A DNA stretch of 64,000 nucleotides from Thalassobaculum sp. OXR-137 (GCF_034377285.1 NZ_CP139715.1:682001-746000); one strand, 5' to 3'; shown: positions 34,440-44,100, counted from the stretch's first letter. Made by a program: numbers and translations. The notes: generated from the sequence alone by a model not told the origin.

Positions 34440-37192
34440 TCCGCCGCCTCCTTCGCCTGGGCGGCCCGGATCGCCGCGCGCAGACGATGGGGCAGGACCG
34501 GCACCTTGTCCGGGCATACGCCGACCGCCTGGCGGATGCCGGCGAGGATGGCGGGCGCCGTCGGCACCAGGGCCGGCTCGCCGATCCCCTTGGCGCCGAA
34601 CGGGCCGAGGGGCTCCGGATCCTCGATCAGGATGCAGTCGATCTGCGGCATGTCGCCGACCGTGGGGATCAGGTAGTCGTGCAGGTTCTCGGTGCGGCCG
34701 GGGACGTATTCCTCCATCAGCGCCAGGCCGAGCCCCTGGGCGATGCCGCCATGGATCTGCCCCTCCACCAGGGTCGGGTTCACCGCCCGGCCGACATCGT
34801 GGGCGGCGGTCATGTGCAGCACCTTGGTGGTGCCGAGCTCCGGGTCGACCTCCACCAGCGCGATCTGGGCGGCGAAGGCGTAGGTGGCGTAGGGGGTGCC
34901 CTGGCCGTCGCCGTCGAGCGGAGCGGTCGGCGGGTCGAACGTCCCCTCGCCCACCAGCAGATGTCCGTCGCCATCCACCGGCAGGGTCGACAGGTCCAAC
35001 TCCCGCGTCCCGGCGGCGTCGCGGATGGCGATCCGCGCCCCGTCGAAGGACTGGTCCGCATCCTCGCCCGCATTGGCTAGCCGCAGGATCTGCGCCCGCA
35101 GGTCGCGGCCGGCCAGCTCCGAGGCCCGGCCGGACACGAAGGTCTGGCGCGAGGCGGAGGTCTTGCCGGCATCGGGCGTCAGGTCGGTATCGCCCCAGAC
35201 CTGATCGACCAGGGCCAGCGGCGCGCCCAGCGCGTCGGCGGCGATCTGCGCCATGATGGTGTAGCTGCCCTGGCCGATATCGACCGCGCCGTTGAACAGG
35301 GTCAGCCGCCCGTCCGGCTTCAGCGCCAGGCGCATGGTGGACGGGTTCGACATGGAGGTGTTGCCGCAGCCATACCACATGCAGCCGATCCCGGCGCCGA
35401 GACGGGTTCGACCGGCTTTCGCATTGTGGGCCGCGACCTGCTCGGCATAGCGCGCCCAGGCGGGCTTCAGGGCTTCGATACACGCGGCAAGGCCAACCGA
35501 AGCCTCGATCACCTGACCTGTTGCCGTCGGGTCACCGACGCGCAGGGCGTTCAGCAGCCGGAACTCCAACGGGTCCATGCCGATGCTGGCGGCCGCTTCG
35601 TCCATCAGCCGCTCGCCGATGATGGCCGCCTGGGGCACGCCGAAGCCGCGGAAGGCGCCCGCCGGCGGCCCGTCCGTATAGACCGCCGCACTGGTCGCGA
35701 GCACCGAGCCCACCCGGTAGGGACCCGGGGCATGGACCGGCACCCGGCCCGCCACCGTCGGCCCCCAGGAGGCATAGGCGCCGGTGTCGAAATCGCCATG
35801 GAACCGGAAGCCGGCGATCGTGCCGTCTCGCCTCACACCCAGGCTCGCGGTCATCGCGGCCGGGTGGCGTTTGGTGGTGGCGGCGAAACTCTCCGGGCGG
35901 TGATAGAGCGTCGCCACCGGCCGGCCGAGCTTCCAGGTCGCGACCGCCAGGGGGAGCTGGATCGACTGGTCGAGCTTGCCGCCGAACCCGCCGCCGACGG
36001 CCGACGGCGTCACCCGCACCGCCTCCTGCGGAACGCCGAGCACATGGGCGACCTCGTCGCGGTCCATATAGGGGGTCTGGGTGGTCACCCGCAGTTCGAC
36101 CCGGTCGCCGACCCGCCGGGCCCAACCGGCCTCGGGCTCGATATAGGAATGCTCCACGAAGCTGGTCTGCATGGCGGCCTCGACCACCGCATCGGCGCCG
36201 GCCAGGGCCGAGTCGATATCGCCGGACGCCACCCGGCCGCGGATCAGCACGTTGCCGGGCGACGCCTCATGCAACTGCGTGGCGCCGTCCTTCAGAGCCG
36301 CCTCGATGCCGACCACCGCCTCGCGCGGCGACCACTCGACCGGGAAGTCGGACAGGTCCACCGCCTCGAAGGCCGCCCGGTCGGCGACCACCACCGCGGC
36401 CACCGCCTCGCCGCGATAGCGCACGAAGCGCTCGGCGAAGACCGGCTGATCCTTCAGGGTGGGGTAGATGCCGAAGCTGTTATGCCCCGGTACGTCGCGG
36501 GCGGTGAGCACCGCCACCACCCCCGGCGTCGCATCGGCCCAGGCGTCGAGATCGCCGAGCGAAAAATCCGCCAGCGCATGGGGCGAGCGCACCACCCGCA
36601 GCCAGAGCGCGTCGGCCGGCGTGGTGTCGTCGCCATAGAGCTCGCGGCCGTCCAGCTTGCCGCTGCCGTCCAGCCGCGCGACCCGCGCGCCGACCGCCGC
36701 CCCGGGTTCCGGCATCCCGGCGTCGGGCGCGTTGGAGGCGACGTCCAGCACCGCCTCGACGATCTTCAGATACCCGGTGCAGCGGCACAGCACCCCGCCC
36801 AGGGCATCCTCGACGGCGCTCCGGCTCGGTTGCGGCTCTCGGCGCAGCAGATCCTCCGCCGCCATCAGCATGCCCGGGGTGCAGATCCCGCATTGGGCGG
36901 CCCCGTGACGGGCGAAGGCGCGCTGCAGGGCGGAGTGGGACCCGTCCGTTTCCGCCAGGCCCTCGACGGTCACGATCTCGCAGCCAGCGGCCTGGCCGGC
37001 CGGGACGAGACAGGCGCAGATCTGCGCGCCGTCCATTAGCACCGTACAGGCCCCGCAATCGCCGGCATCGCAGCCGACCTTGGTGCCGGTAAGGCCCAGA
37101 TCCTCGCGCAGCACCCGGGACAGACGCCGCTGCGGGGCGGTCTCGACGGATCGGGGCGTGCCGTTGACGGTAAAGCTCAGCATCTCGGTCAT
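34436..37192 (-). CDS. xanthine dehydrogenase-family fused [2Fe-2S]/molybdopterin subunit
   Basis: A 918-residue fusion. Residues 1-~155 carry two [2Fe-2S] clusters: GCDAGDCGACTVLMDG with its later cysteine, and CGICTPGML with LCRCTGYLKI. After a linker, residues ~165-918 form the molybdopterin subunit: VGGGFGGK, GAFRGFGVPQAA with the substrate-orienting arginine, VDIGQGSYT and the catalytic glutamate in KGIGEPALV. These enzymes hydroxylate heterocycles or aldehydes using water and a Mo cofactor. Small and large subunits are usually separate genes, so the fusion is distinctive. Start at 37192 overlaps the upstream stop by 4 bases. The substrate is unknown, most likely an N-heterocycle. Confidence 0.9.
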   Translation of the reverse strand: MTEMLSFTVNGTPRSVETAPQRRLSRVLREDLGLTGTKVGCDAGDCGACTVLMDGAQICACLVPAGQAAGCEIVTVEGLAETDGSHSALQRAFARHGAAQCGICTPGMLMAAEDLLRREPQPSRSAVEDALGGVLCRCTGYLKIVEAVLDVASNAPDAGMPEPGAAVGARVARLDGSGKLDGRELYGDDTTPADALWLRVVRSPHALADFSLGDLDAWADATPGVVAVLTARDVPGHNSFGIYPTLKDQPVFAERFVRYRGEAVAAVVVADRAAFEAVDLSDFPVEWSPREAVVGIEAALKDGATQLHEASPGNVLIRGRVASGDIDSALAGADAVVEAAMQTSFVEHSYIEPEAGWARRVGDRVELRVTTQTPYMDRDEVAHVLGVPQEAVRVTPSAVGGGFGGKLDQSIQLPLAVATWKLGRPVATLYHRPESFAATTKRHPAAMTASLGVRRDGTIAGFRFHGDFDTGAYASWGPTVAGRVPVHAPGPYRVGSVLATSAAVYTDGPPAGAFRGFGVPQAAIIGERLMDEAAASIGMDPLEFRLLNALRVGDPTATGQVIEASVGLAACIEALKPAWARYAEQVAAHNAKAGRTRLGAGIGCMWYGCGNTSMSNPSTMRLALKPDGRLTLFNGAVDIGQGSYTIMAQIAADALGAPLALVDQVWGDTDLTPDAGKTSASRQTFVSGRASELAGRDLRAQILRLANAGEDADQSFDGARIAIRDAAGTRELDLSTLPVDGDGHLLVGEGTFDPPTAPLDGDGQGTPYATYAFAAQIALVEVDPELGTTKVLHMTAAHDVGRAVNPTLVEGQIHGGIAQGLGLALMEEYVPGRTENLHDYLIPTVGDMPQIDCILIEDPEPLGPFGAKGIGEPALVPTAPAILAGIRQAVGVCPDKVPVLPHRLRAAIRAAQAKEAAE

Positions 37193-38028
37193 GCCGCCTC
37201 CGCCAGGTCGGTCAGGCAACGCCGCACCAGAATGCGGGCGGTATCCAGCCGATAGGGGGCATCGCCCCGCACATCGGCGATCGGCGCCAGGGCGGCGAGA
37301 TGACTGTCGTCCAGCCGGTCCGCCGCCCCCCTCGGCGACAGCCCGACCAGCGCGTTCTCCAGCGCCTCCAGCCGGAGGGCGGCGGCGGAGCAGGCGCCCA
37401 CCGCCATCCGCGCGGCCGCGACGGTTCCGTCGGGCGCCAGCCGCATGGTTCCGGCGACCATGACGATGGAAATCACCAGATAACGCCGCGCGCCCAGCTT
37501 CAGGAACCGGCCCGTCCCCTCCAGCGCGGTCTGCGGCAGGTGGATGGCGGTCAGCAGCTCACCCGGCGCCAGCGCGGTCTTGCGGTTGCCCAGCACAAAG
37601 CGGTCGAGCGGCAGACGGCGAGTTCCGCCGATGGAGGCCAACTCCACCTCGGCATCGAGGGACAGCAGGGCCGGTACCCCGTCGGCGGCGGGCGAAGCGT
37701 TGCAGAGATTGCCGCCGACCGTCCCCCGGTTCTGGATCTGAGCGCCGCCGATCTCCCGTGCCGCCGCCTTGAGCCCGTCGCAGGCCGGCGGCAGGTCGGC
37801 GTCGATCACCGCCCGCCAGGTCGCGGCCGCGCCGATCCGAAGGCCGGCCGCGGTCCGCTCGATCCCCTTCAGGGCCTCGAGCGCGGTGATGTCGAGGATG
37901 TCCTCGTCGCGGTCGTGGATCGCACGTGCCGGAAAATGATCGGTCCCGCCGGCGAGCACCGTCCAACGGTCCTCCGCCAGTTCGCGAAGGGCCTCGTCCA
38001 GGTTGCGTGGACGCAGATATCGGCTCAC
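37189..38028 (-). CDS. xanthine dehydrogenase-family FAD-binding subunit
   Basis: A 279-residue FAD subunit (CoxM/XdhB type) that passes electrons from the iron-sulfur clusters to the final acceptor. The FAD motifs are VLAGGTDHFPARA near residue 25 and the second loop TVGGNLCNASPAADGVPALL near residue 105; the C-terminal CO-dehydrogenase flavoprotein domain follows. Translation starts at a GTG (38028) with GGAGG 5 bases upstream. It is the first gene of the four-gene operon, which is divergent from the DUF1194 pair. A palindrome that could bind a GntR-type regulator lies 27-46 bases upstream. Confidence 0.9.
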   Translation of the reverse strand: MSRYLRPRNLDEALRELAEDRWTVLAGGTDHFPARAIHDRDEDILDITALEALKGIERTAAGLRIGAAATWRAVIDADLPPACDGLKAAAREIGGAQIQNRGTVGGNLCNASPAADGVPALLSLDAEVELASIGGTRRLPLDRFVLGNRKTALAPGELLTAIHLPQTALEGTGRFLKLGARRYLVISIVMVAGTMRLAPDGTVAAARMAVGACSAAALRLEALENALVGLSPRGAADRLDDSHLAALAPIADVRGDAPYRLDTARILVRRCLTDLAEAA

Positions 38029-38054
38029 GGCACCTCCGGCGGACGGCTTTAAAT

Positions 38055-38074
38055 TTCATTCGTACACCAATGAA
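38055..38074. promoter_or_regulatory. Palindromic operator candidate upstream of the Mo-hydroxylase operon
   Basis: TTCATT-N8-AATGAA is a perfect 6-bp inverted repeat. Within it, on the minus strand, TGGTGTACGA fits the T-N-G-T-N-N-A-C-N-A core typical of GntR regulators of the FadR/FCD type. It lies in the 133-base gap between the FAD subunit and the first DUF1194 gene. TTGACC also occurs further upstream on the minus strand but I see no good -10 partner. The regulator gene is not in the window. Confidence 0.4.
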
Positions 38075-38161
38075 GTGTGCCACGAGTTTGTGAGCGGTCA
38101 AGGGGTCGCGCCGGTGTCGCGGCACTGGATTTGGCCACAATCGGATGCAAGTCTTTCCACC

Positions 38162-38950
38162 ATGAGAGCGCCGCATTTCCTTCGCCGGTTTGCCCGTGCC
38201 CTTCGACCGGCGGTCGTCGCGGCGCCGTGGGTCGTGGCCCTGGCCTGCGCGGCCCCCGTCGCCCAGGCCCAGACGCCGGTCGACCTCGCCCTTGTTCTTG
38301 CCGTCGACAGCTCCGCCAGCGTCGACGAGTCCGAATTCGCGCTGCAGCGCGGCGGCCTTGCCCAGGCCTTTCGCGATCCGGAGGTGGTGAAGGCCATCGC
38401 CAGCGGCCCGTTCAAGCGGATCGCCGTGACCGTGATCGAATGGGCGGGCCACGCGGACCAGTCGGTGGACATTCCCTGGACCGTGGTCGACGGTCCGGAC
38501 GGGGCCACGGCGCTGGCCGACCGGATCGACGGATTGCAGCGGCAGATCCTGACCGGCGCCACCTCCATCGCCGGTGCCCTCGACTTCGCCAACGCCCTGC
38601 TGCACGCCAATCCGTTCGACGCCAGCCGGCTGGTGATCGACCTGTCCGGCGACGGCCGCAACAACCAGGGCCCGCCGGTGGACACCGTCCGCCAAGGCAT
38701 CGTCGCCCAGGGCGTGACGATCAACGGCCTCGCCATCGTCAACGAGCATCCGACCCTGAACTACTATTTCGAGGACCGGGTGATCGGCGGCACCGCCGCC
38801 TTCGTGGAGGTGGCCAACGACTACGCCGACTATCCCCGGGCCATCCGCCGAAAACTGATCCGCGAGATCCGCACGATGAACATCAGCGCCCCCGCCGCCC
38901 CGCTCCCGGCCGGAGCCGCGGCAACAGTCCTGGCCGCCGATCGATGGTAG
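38162..38950 (+). CDS. DUF1194 (VWA-like) exported protein, paralog 1
   Basis: A 262-residue protein with a long signal peptide (basic start, hydrophobic AVVAAPWVVALACAAPVAQA, cleavage near residue 36). The mature part is a von Willebrand A-like domain of the DUF1194 family: LVLAVDSSASVDESEF contains the DxSxS metal site, followed by ITGATSIAGALDFAN, a strand LVIDLSGDGRNNQG and NGLAIVNEH. Such domains bind a divalent metal and protein partners; the role in the periplasm is unknown. It overlaps its paralog by 7 bases, giving a two-gene operon. Confidence 0.87.
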   Translation: MRAPHFLRRFARALRPAVVAAPWVVALACAAPVAQAQTPVDLALVLAVDSSASVDESEFALQRGGLAQAFRDPEVVKAIASGPFKRIAVTVIEWAGHADQSVDIPWTVVDGPDGATALADRIDGLQRQILTGATSIAGALDFANALLHANPFDASRLVIDLSGDGRNNQGPPVDTVRQGIVAQGVTINGLAIVNEHPTLNYYFEDRVIGGTAAFVEVANDYADYPRAIRRKLIREIRTMNISAPAAPLPAGAAATVLAADRW

Positions 38951-39633
38951 CGTCCATGCGGGTCCTGGCAGCGATCCTGGCCGGCCTTCTGCTGGCGGGC
39001 CCGGCGCAGGCGGCGGAACCGGTCGATCTGGAGCTGGTCCTCGCCGTCGACAGCTCCGCCAGCGTCGACTACACCGAGTTCAACCTGCAGCTCCAGGGCC
39101 TGACCCTCGCCTTCGAGGACGAGGAACTGGCGAACGCGATCGCCGCCGGACCGCTGGGGGCGATTGCCGTCACCCTGGTGGAATGGTCGAGCGCGGAGCG
39201 CCAGGAGGTGTCCATTCCCTGGACGGTGATCCGCAATGCCGACGACGCCCGCGCCTTCGCCGCCGAGATCAGCGCCGCCCCGCGGCAAGTGATCACCGGC
39301 GCGACCTCGATCTCCGCCTCGGTGCTTTACTCGGCCGCCATGTTCGACGCCAACGGGTTCGAGGGGACCCGGAAGGTGATCGACCTGTCCGGCGACGGCT
39401 ACAACAACCAGGGCCCGGCCCTGGCGGTGGCCCGCGACCTGGTGCTGGAGCGCGGGATCACGATCAACGCGGTGGCCATCGAGAACCAGGTGCCGGGGCT
39501 GGGCGACTATTTCGAGGAGAGCCTGATCGGCGGCTTCGGCGCCTTCATGATCCGGGCGTCCGACTACGAGGACTATATCGGCCAGATCCGCCGCAAGCTG
39601 CTGCGCGAGATCCAACCGGTGCCGATTTCTTAG
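38944..39633 (+). CDS. DUF1194 (VWA-like) exported protein, paralog 2
   Basis: A 229-residue paralog of the preceding protein, clearly a tandem duplicate: it repeats LVLAVDSSASVDYTEF, VEWSSAERQEVSIPWTV, ITGATSISASVLY, VIDLSGDGYNNQG and YFEESLIGG in the same order. The signal peptide is shorter (MRVLAAILAGLLLAGPAQA). Two starts are possible: 38944, used here because it overlaps the upstream stop, and 38956, which begins directly with the signal peptide. The MIDAS residues are kept, so both copies should bind metal. A family B repeat follows the stop. Confidence 0.87.
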   Translation: MVASMRVLAAILAGLLLAGPAQAAEPVDLELVLAVDSSASVDYTEFNLQLQGLTLAFEDEELANAIAAGPLGAIAVTLVEWSSAERQEVSIPWTVIRNADDARAFAAEISAAPRQVITGATSISASVLYSAAMFDANGFEGTRKVIDLSGDGYNNQGPALAVARDLVLERGITINAVAIENQVPGLGDYFEESLIGGFGAFMIRASDYEDYIGQIRRKLLREIQPVPIS

Positions 39634-39665
39634 GGCGCTCTCCCGCTCATCTCCCTTTCATCTCG

Positions 39666-39776
39666 CACTCCCCGGATTTATTCCGGGGCAACGCCGGGGC
39701 TTGAGCGGACGTCCGTGTGCGCCCCGACGCGCCCGGTCATCCTCGAGGGCTCACCCCGGAATAAATCCGGGGAGTG
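39666..39776. repeat. Palindromic intergenic repeat, family B, copy 3
   Basis: A 111-base element with perfect 23-base arms at 39666-39688 and 39754-39776. Each arm is itself palindromic (CCCCGGATTTATTCCGGGG). The central part differs from the other copies, so arms are conserved more than the interior. It separates convergent DUF1194 and deacetylase-like genes. Confidence 0.88.
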
Positions 39777-39810
39777 ATATGGAGATGGGTGGGGGCGGGA
39801 AGCCCTCCCC

Positions 39811-40842
39811 TTACCCCCGCGCGCCGTCGAAGCCCGCCAGCACCGCCGCCAGATTGTCGCCGAGGATGTCGGAGATGTAGCCGCCCTCCTGCACGATCAC
39901 CGTCGGCCGGCTGCCGGCGCCGAGCTTGGCGCCGATCTGGCGGAATCCCTCCGTGGTGACGCCGAGGAAGGCCAGCGGATCCTTCTCCGACGCGTCGAGA
40001 CCGAGCGCTATGACCAGGGCGTCCGCGCCGAAGGCGTCGATCGCGGCCAGGGCGGTGTCCAGGGTCTCCAGATATTCCGCGTCGCCGGTCCCCTGCGGCA
40101 GCGGCAGGTTCACGTTCGCCCCGCGGCCCGGACCGGCCCCGATCTCGTCGGCATAGCCGGTGAAGAAGGGGTAGTAGCTGTGCGGATCGCCGTGGATAGA
40201 CACGGTCAGCACGTCGCCCCGGCGGTAGAAGATGCCCTGGGTACCGTTGCCGTGATGCACGTCCACGTCGAGAATCGCCACCTTGGCGGCCCCCTGGTCG
40301 CGCAGGTACTGGGCGGCGATGGCCGAGTTGTTCAGGAAGCAGAACCCGCCCGCCTGGTCGCCATAGGCATGGTGTCCCGGCGGCCGGCACAGGGCGTAGG
40401 TCGGCTTGCCGTCGCGCCACAGGGCATCGGCAGCGGTCAGCGCCACCTGGGCCGAAGACAGCGCGCCCTTCCAGGTGCCCGGCCCGATCGGACAGGCGGT
40501 GTCGGCCTGATAATGGCCGGCCAGGCCGACGATATGGGTCGGGTGGATGTCCATGTTCCGTCCCGGATGCACGTTCGGGAGGATCTCCGGCGCATGGTGC
40601 GGCAGGGCCGACCACTTGTCCCAGGCGGTCTGCAGGAAGTCGAGATAGTCGGCGGCATGGACCGCCTGGACCGGAGCAAGGCCGAAATCCTGGGGCGCGA
40701 TCACCTCGTGGGAACCGGCCTCCACCGCCCGCCGCAGGATCGCCGCGCGCTCCGGCACTTCCGGGTTGGGTGCTCGGTTGCCGCGGCTGATGAAGCCGCT
40801 GGGGGCGTGCACGCTGTAGTCATCGGCCAGAACGACCCGCAT
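39811..40842 (-). CDS. histone deacetylase-family amidohydrolase (acetylpolyamine deacetylase-like)
   Basis: A 343-residue zinc amidohydrolase of the HDAC superfamily, bacterial class II/acetylpolyamine type. The fold is shown by RPPGHHAYGDQAGGFCFLN (the tandem active-site histidines), ILDVDVHHGNGTQ carrying zinc ligands, VSIHGDPHSYYPFFTG, ALGLDASEKDPL with the second zinc aspartate, and IVQEGGYISDILGDN near the C-terminus. It would remove acetyl groups from polyamines or other small amines, or from proteins. The ATG at 40842 has AGGAGAG upstream. It is monocistronic between repeat elements. Confidence 0.9.
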   Translation of the reverse strand: MRVVLADDYSVHAPSGFISRGNRAPNPEVPERAAILRRAVEAGSHEVIAPQDFGLAPVQAVHAADYLDFLQTAWDKWSALPHHAPEILPNVHPGRNMDIHPTHIVGLAGHYQADTACPIGPGTWKGALSSAQVALTAADALWRDGKPTYALCRPPGHHAYGDQAGGFCFLNNSAIAAQYLRDQGAAKVAILDVDVHHGNGTQGIFYRRGDVLTVSIHGDPHSYYPFFTGYADEIGAGPGRGANVNLPLPQGTGDAEYLETLDTALAAIDAFGADALVIALGLDASEKDPLAFLGVTTEGFRQIGAKLGAGSRPTVIVQEGGYISDILGDNLAAVLAGFDGARG

Positions 40843-40927
40843 CTCATCTCTCCTGCTCGGTCCTACCTGCAGGTGTAGCGGGCTCTGCGGCGGGGGCGCA
40901 AGGGTTGGAGCGGGCAGATAAGGAGGA

Positions 40928-41012
40928 GGCTTGGTCCTGACTTTCGTCAGGACGACGACCTTTTCTTTTTCCAAACCCCGACCGTCGTCCTGATGCAAAT
41001 CAGGACCAAGCC
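40928..41012. repeat. Imperfect inverted-repeat element, family C
   Basis: An 85-base hairpin with ~30-base imperfect arms: GGCTTGGTCCTGAC at 40928-40941 faces ATCAGGACCAAGCC at 40999-41012, and the inner parts CAGGACGACG and CCGTCGTCCTG also pair. The loop is a pyrimidine-rich run. It lies in the 284-base gap 40843-41126 upstream of the deacetylase gene and downstream of gltB, and may end the gltB transcript. Confidence 0.75.
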
Positions 41013-41062
41013 GCCGACGCCGGAACCGCCCCAATGTCAGGGCGGCCCTGCCGCCGGATCAA

Positions 41063-41081
41063 TCCCGGATTAAATCCGGGA
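41063..41081. repeat. Short palindrome near gltB 3' end
   Basis: TCCCGGAT-TAA-ATCCGGGA is a perfect 8-bp inverted repeat 46 bases beyond the gltB stop. It resembles the half-arms of the family B repeats but is a single isolated unit. It may act with the 40928-41012 element as a transcript end. Confidence 0.55.
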
Positions 41082-41126
41082 CGGGAGCCGCCGGGATGAC
41101 GGAACTGGGGTGAGAAAGGCGGAGGC

Positions 41127-44100
41127 TTACGCCCGCCGTTCCCGCGTGGTGTTGCTGATCGGCTGGGACAGGCGGCTGACCATCTCCTTGGGCACCACCT
41201 GCCAGAAATTGTCGCGCTCGTGGCGCCAGTCGATCAGCAGCCGCTCGGCGAAGCGGGACTGGGTCTCGCGGACATGCTCCGACACCATGCGGCGCAGCAG
41301 CATCTCCCAGTAGTCGGTCTCGATCCGCTGGTAGATCACCGTTTCCGGGTTCACCACCTGCTCGAAATTCCCCGCCGCGTCGTAGACGAAGGCCATGCCG
41401 CCGGTCATGCCGGCGCCGAAGTTGTGGCCGACCTCGCCCAGGATCACCACGGTGCCGCCGGTCATGTACTCGCAGCCGTTCGACCCGCAGCCCTCCACCA
41501 CCGCGTCGGCGCCGGAGTTCCGCACGCAGAACCGCTCGCCCGCCTGGCCGGCGGCGAACAGCTTGCCCGCCGTGGCCCCGTACAGGACGGTGTTGCCGAT
41601 GATCGTGTTCTCGTTCGGCGTGAAGGATGCCGCCGTCATCGGTCGGACCGAGATGATGCCACCGGACAGACCCTTGCCCACATAGTCGTTGGCGTCGCCG
41701 AACACCTCCAGCTTCAGCCCCTGCACGGCGAAGGCGCCGAGCGACTGGCCGGCGGTGCCGCGCAGCCGCACGGTGATGTGCCCCGGCTGCAGGCCCGACA
41801 TGCCGTACTTGCGGACCAGGACCGAGCTGAGCTTGGTGCCGATGGCGCGCTGGGTATTGGCGATGTTGTAGGTGAGCTGCAGCTTCTCGCCGCCCTCGAT
41901 CGCCGGCTTCACATCCTTGATCATGATGGCGTCGAGGGTCTCGGGCACCTCGTTGCGGTGCTCGACGGTGTTGTAGGGCGGCAGGCCGCCGGTATCGGCG
42001 CGCACCAGGATCGGGTTCAGGTCCAGGTCGTCCAGGGACGGATCGCCGCGGCTGACCTGGGCCAGCAGGTCGGAGCGGCCAACCACCTCGCGCAGGTGAC
42101 GCATGCCGAGGCTCGCCAGGATCTCGCGCACCTCCTCGGCGACGAAGGAGAACAGGTTCACCACCTTCTCCGGCGTGCCCTCGAACTTGGCGCGCAGCCC
42201 CTCGTCCTGGGTGCACACGCCCACCGGGCAGGTGTTGGAGTGGCACTGGCGGACCATGATGCAGCCCATGGCGACCAGGGAGGCCGTGCCGATGCCGAAC
42301 TCCTCGGCGCCGAGCATGGCGGCGATCACCACGTCGCGGCCGGTCTTGATGCCGCCATCGGTGCGCAGGGTCACCTTGTGCCGCAGGCGGTTCAGGGTGA
42401 GCACCTGGTGCACCTCCGACAGGCCCATCTCCCACGGGATGCCGGCATACTTGATCGAGGTCTGCGGGCTGGCGCCGGTGCCGCCGCCATGGCCCGAGAT
42501 CAGGATCGTGTCGGCATGGGCCTTGGCCACGCCGGCGGCGATGGTGCCGATACCGGTGGAGGCGACCAGCTTCACGCAGACCCGGGCGTCCGGGTTGATC
42601 TGCTTCAGGTCGTAAATGAGCTGGGCCAGATCCTCGATCGAGTAGATGTCGTGGTGCGGCGGCGGCGAGATCAGGGTGACGCCGGGCGTGGAGTGGCGCA
42701 GCCGGGCGATCAGGCTGTTCACCTTGATGCCGGGAAGCTGGCCGCCCTCGCCGGGCTTCGCGCCCTGGGCCACCTTGATCTCGATCTCGCGGCAGTTGTT
42801 CAGGTATTCCGCCGTCACGCCGAAGCGGCCGGACGCCACCTGCTTGATCGCCGAGCTCGGGTTGTCGCCGTTCGGCCGCGGCCGGAAGCGGGCCGGATCC
42901 TCGCCGCCCTCGCCGCTGTCGGACTTCGCACCGATGCGGTTCATGGCGATGGAGAGCGTCTCGTGCGCCTCCGGGCTCAGTGCGCCGAGCGAGATGCCCG
43001 GGGCGATCAGCCGCTTGCGGATGTCGGTGATCGACTCGACCTCGTCGAGCGGCACCGTCTCCTTGACCTGCTTGAAGCCGAGCAGGTCGCGCAGGTTGAT
43101 CGGCGCCTCGTCGTAGACCGCGTTCGCGTAGCGCTTGTAGAGGTGGTAGCTGTCGGTCTCCACCGCGCGCTGCAGGGCGTGCATCATGTCGCCGTTGAAG
43201 GCGTGACGCTCGCCGGTGCGCCGGTAGCGGTAGAGCCCGCCCACCGGCAGCGGCACGACGCTCTCGTCGAACGCCTTCTTGTGCATCGCCAGGACCTTGG
43301 CCTGGATGCCGTTCAGGCCGAGGCCGGAGATGCGCGAGGACATGCCCGGGAAATACTGCTCCACCAGGGAGCGGGACAGGCCGACCGCCTCGAAGTTATA
43401 GCCGCCGCGATAGGAGGACAGGACCGAGATGCCCATCTTGGACATGACCTTCAGCAGGCCGTCCTGGATCGCCCTCTTGTAGTTGGCGAGGCAGTCCTCG
43501 AGCGTGCGGTCGCCGAACAGGCCGCGCGACAGCCGGTCGGCGATCGCCTCCTGAACGAGATAGGGGTTGATGGTGGTGCCGCCGACGCCGATCAGCACGG
43601 CGAAGTAATGCACGTCCAGCACCTCGCCGCAGCGCACGTTGATCGAGGTGAAGGTGCGGAGCTGCTGGCGGACCAGATGGCTGTGCACCGCACCGGTCGC
43701 CAGGATCATCGGCATGCCGGCCCGGGTCGGGGTGGTCTCCATGTCCGACAGGATCACGTGCGTGCAGCCGCCGCGCACGGCGTCCTCGGCCTCCTGGCGG
43801 ATCCGGTTCAGCGCGGTCTCAAGCGCGTGCGGGCCGCCCTCGGCGTCGAAGGTGCAGTCGATCTCCGCCGCCGTCTCGCCCATGTAGTCGCGCATGGCGT
43901 GGAACTCGGCATTGGTCAGCACCGGGCTTTCCAGCAGCAGGTGGTCGCACTGCTCGCTGTCCTCGTCGAGGATGTTGCCCAGGTTGCCGAGGCGGGTGCG
44001 CAGGGTCATCACCCGGCGCTCGCGCAGGCTGTCGATCGGCGGGTTGGTCACCTGGCTGAAGTTCTGCCGGAAGAAGTGGTGCAGGCCGCGATACTTGTCG

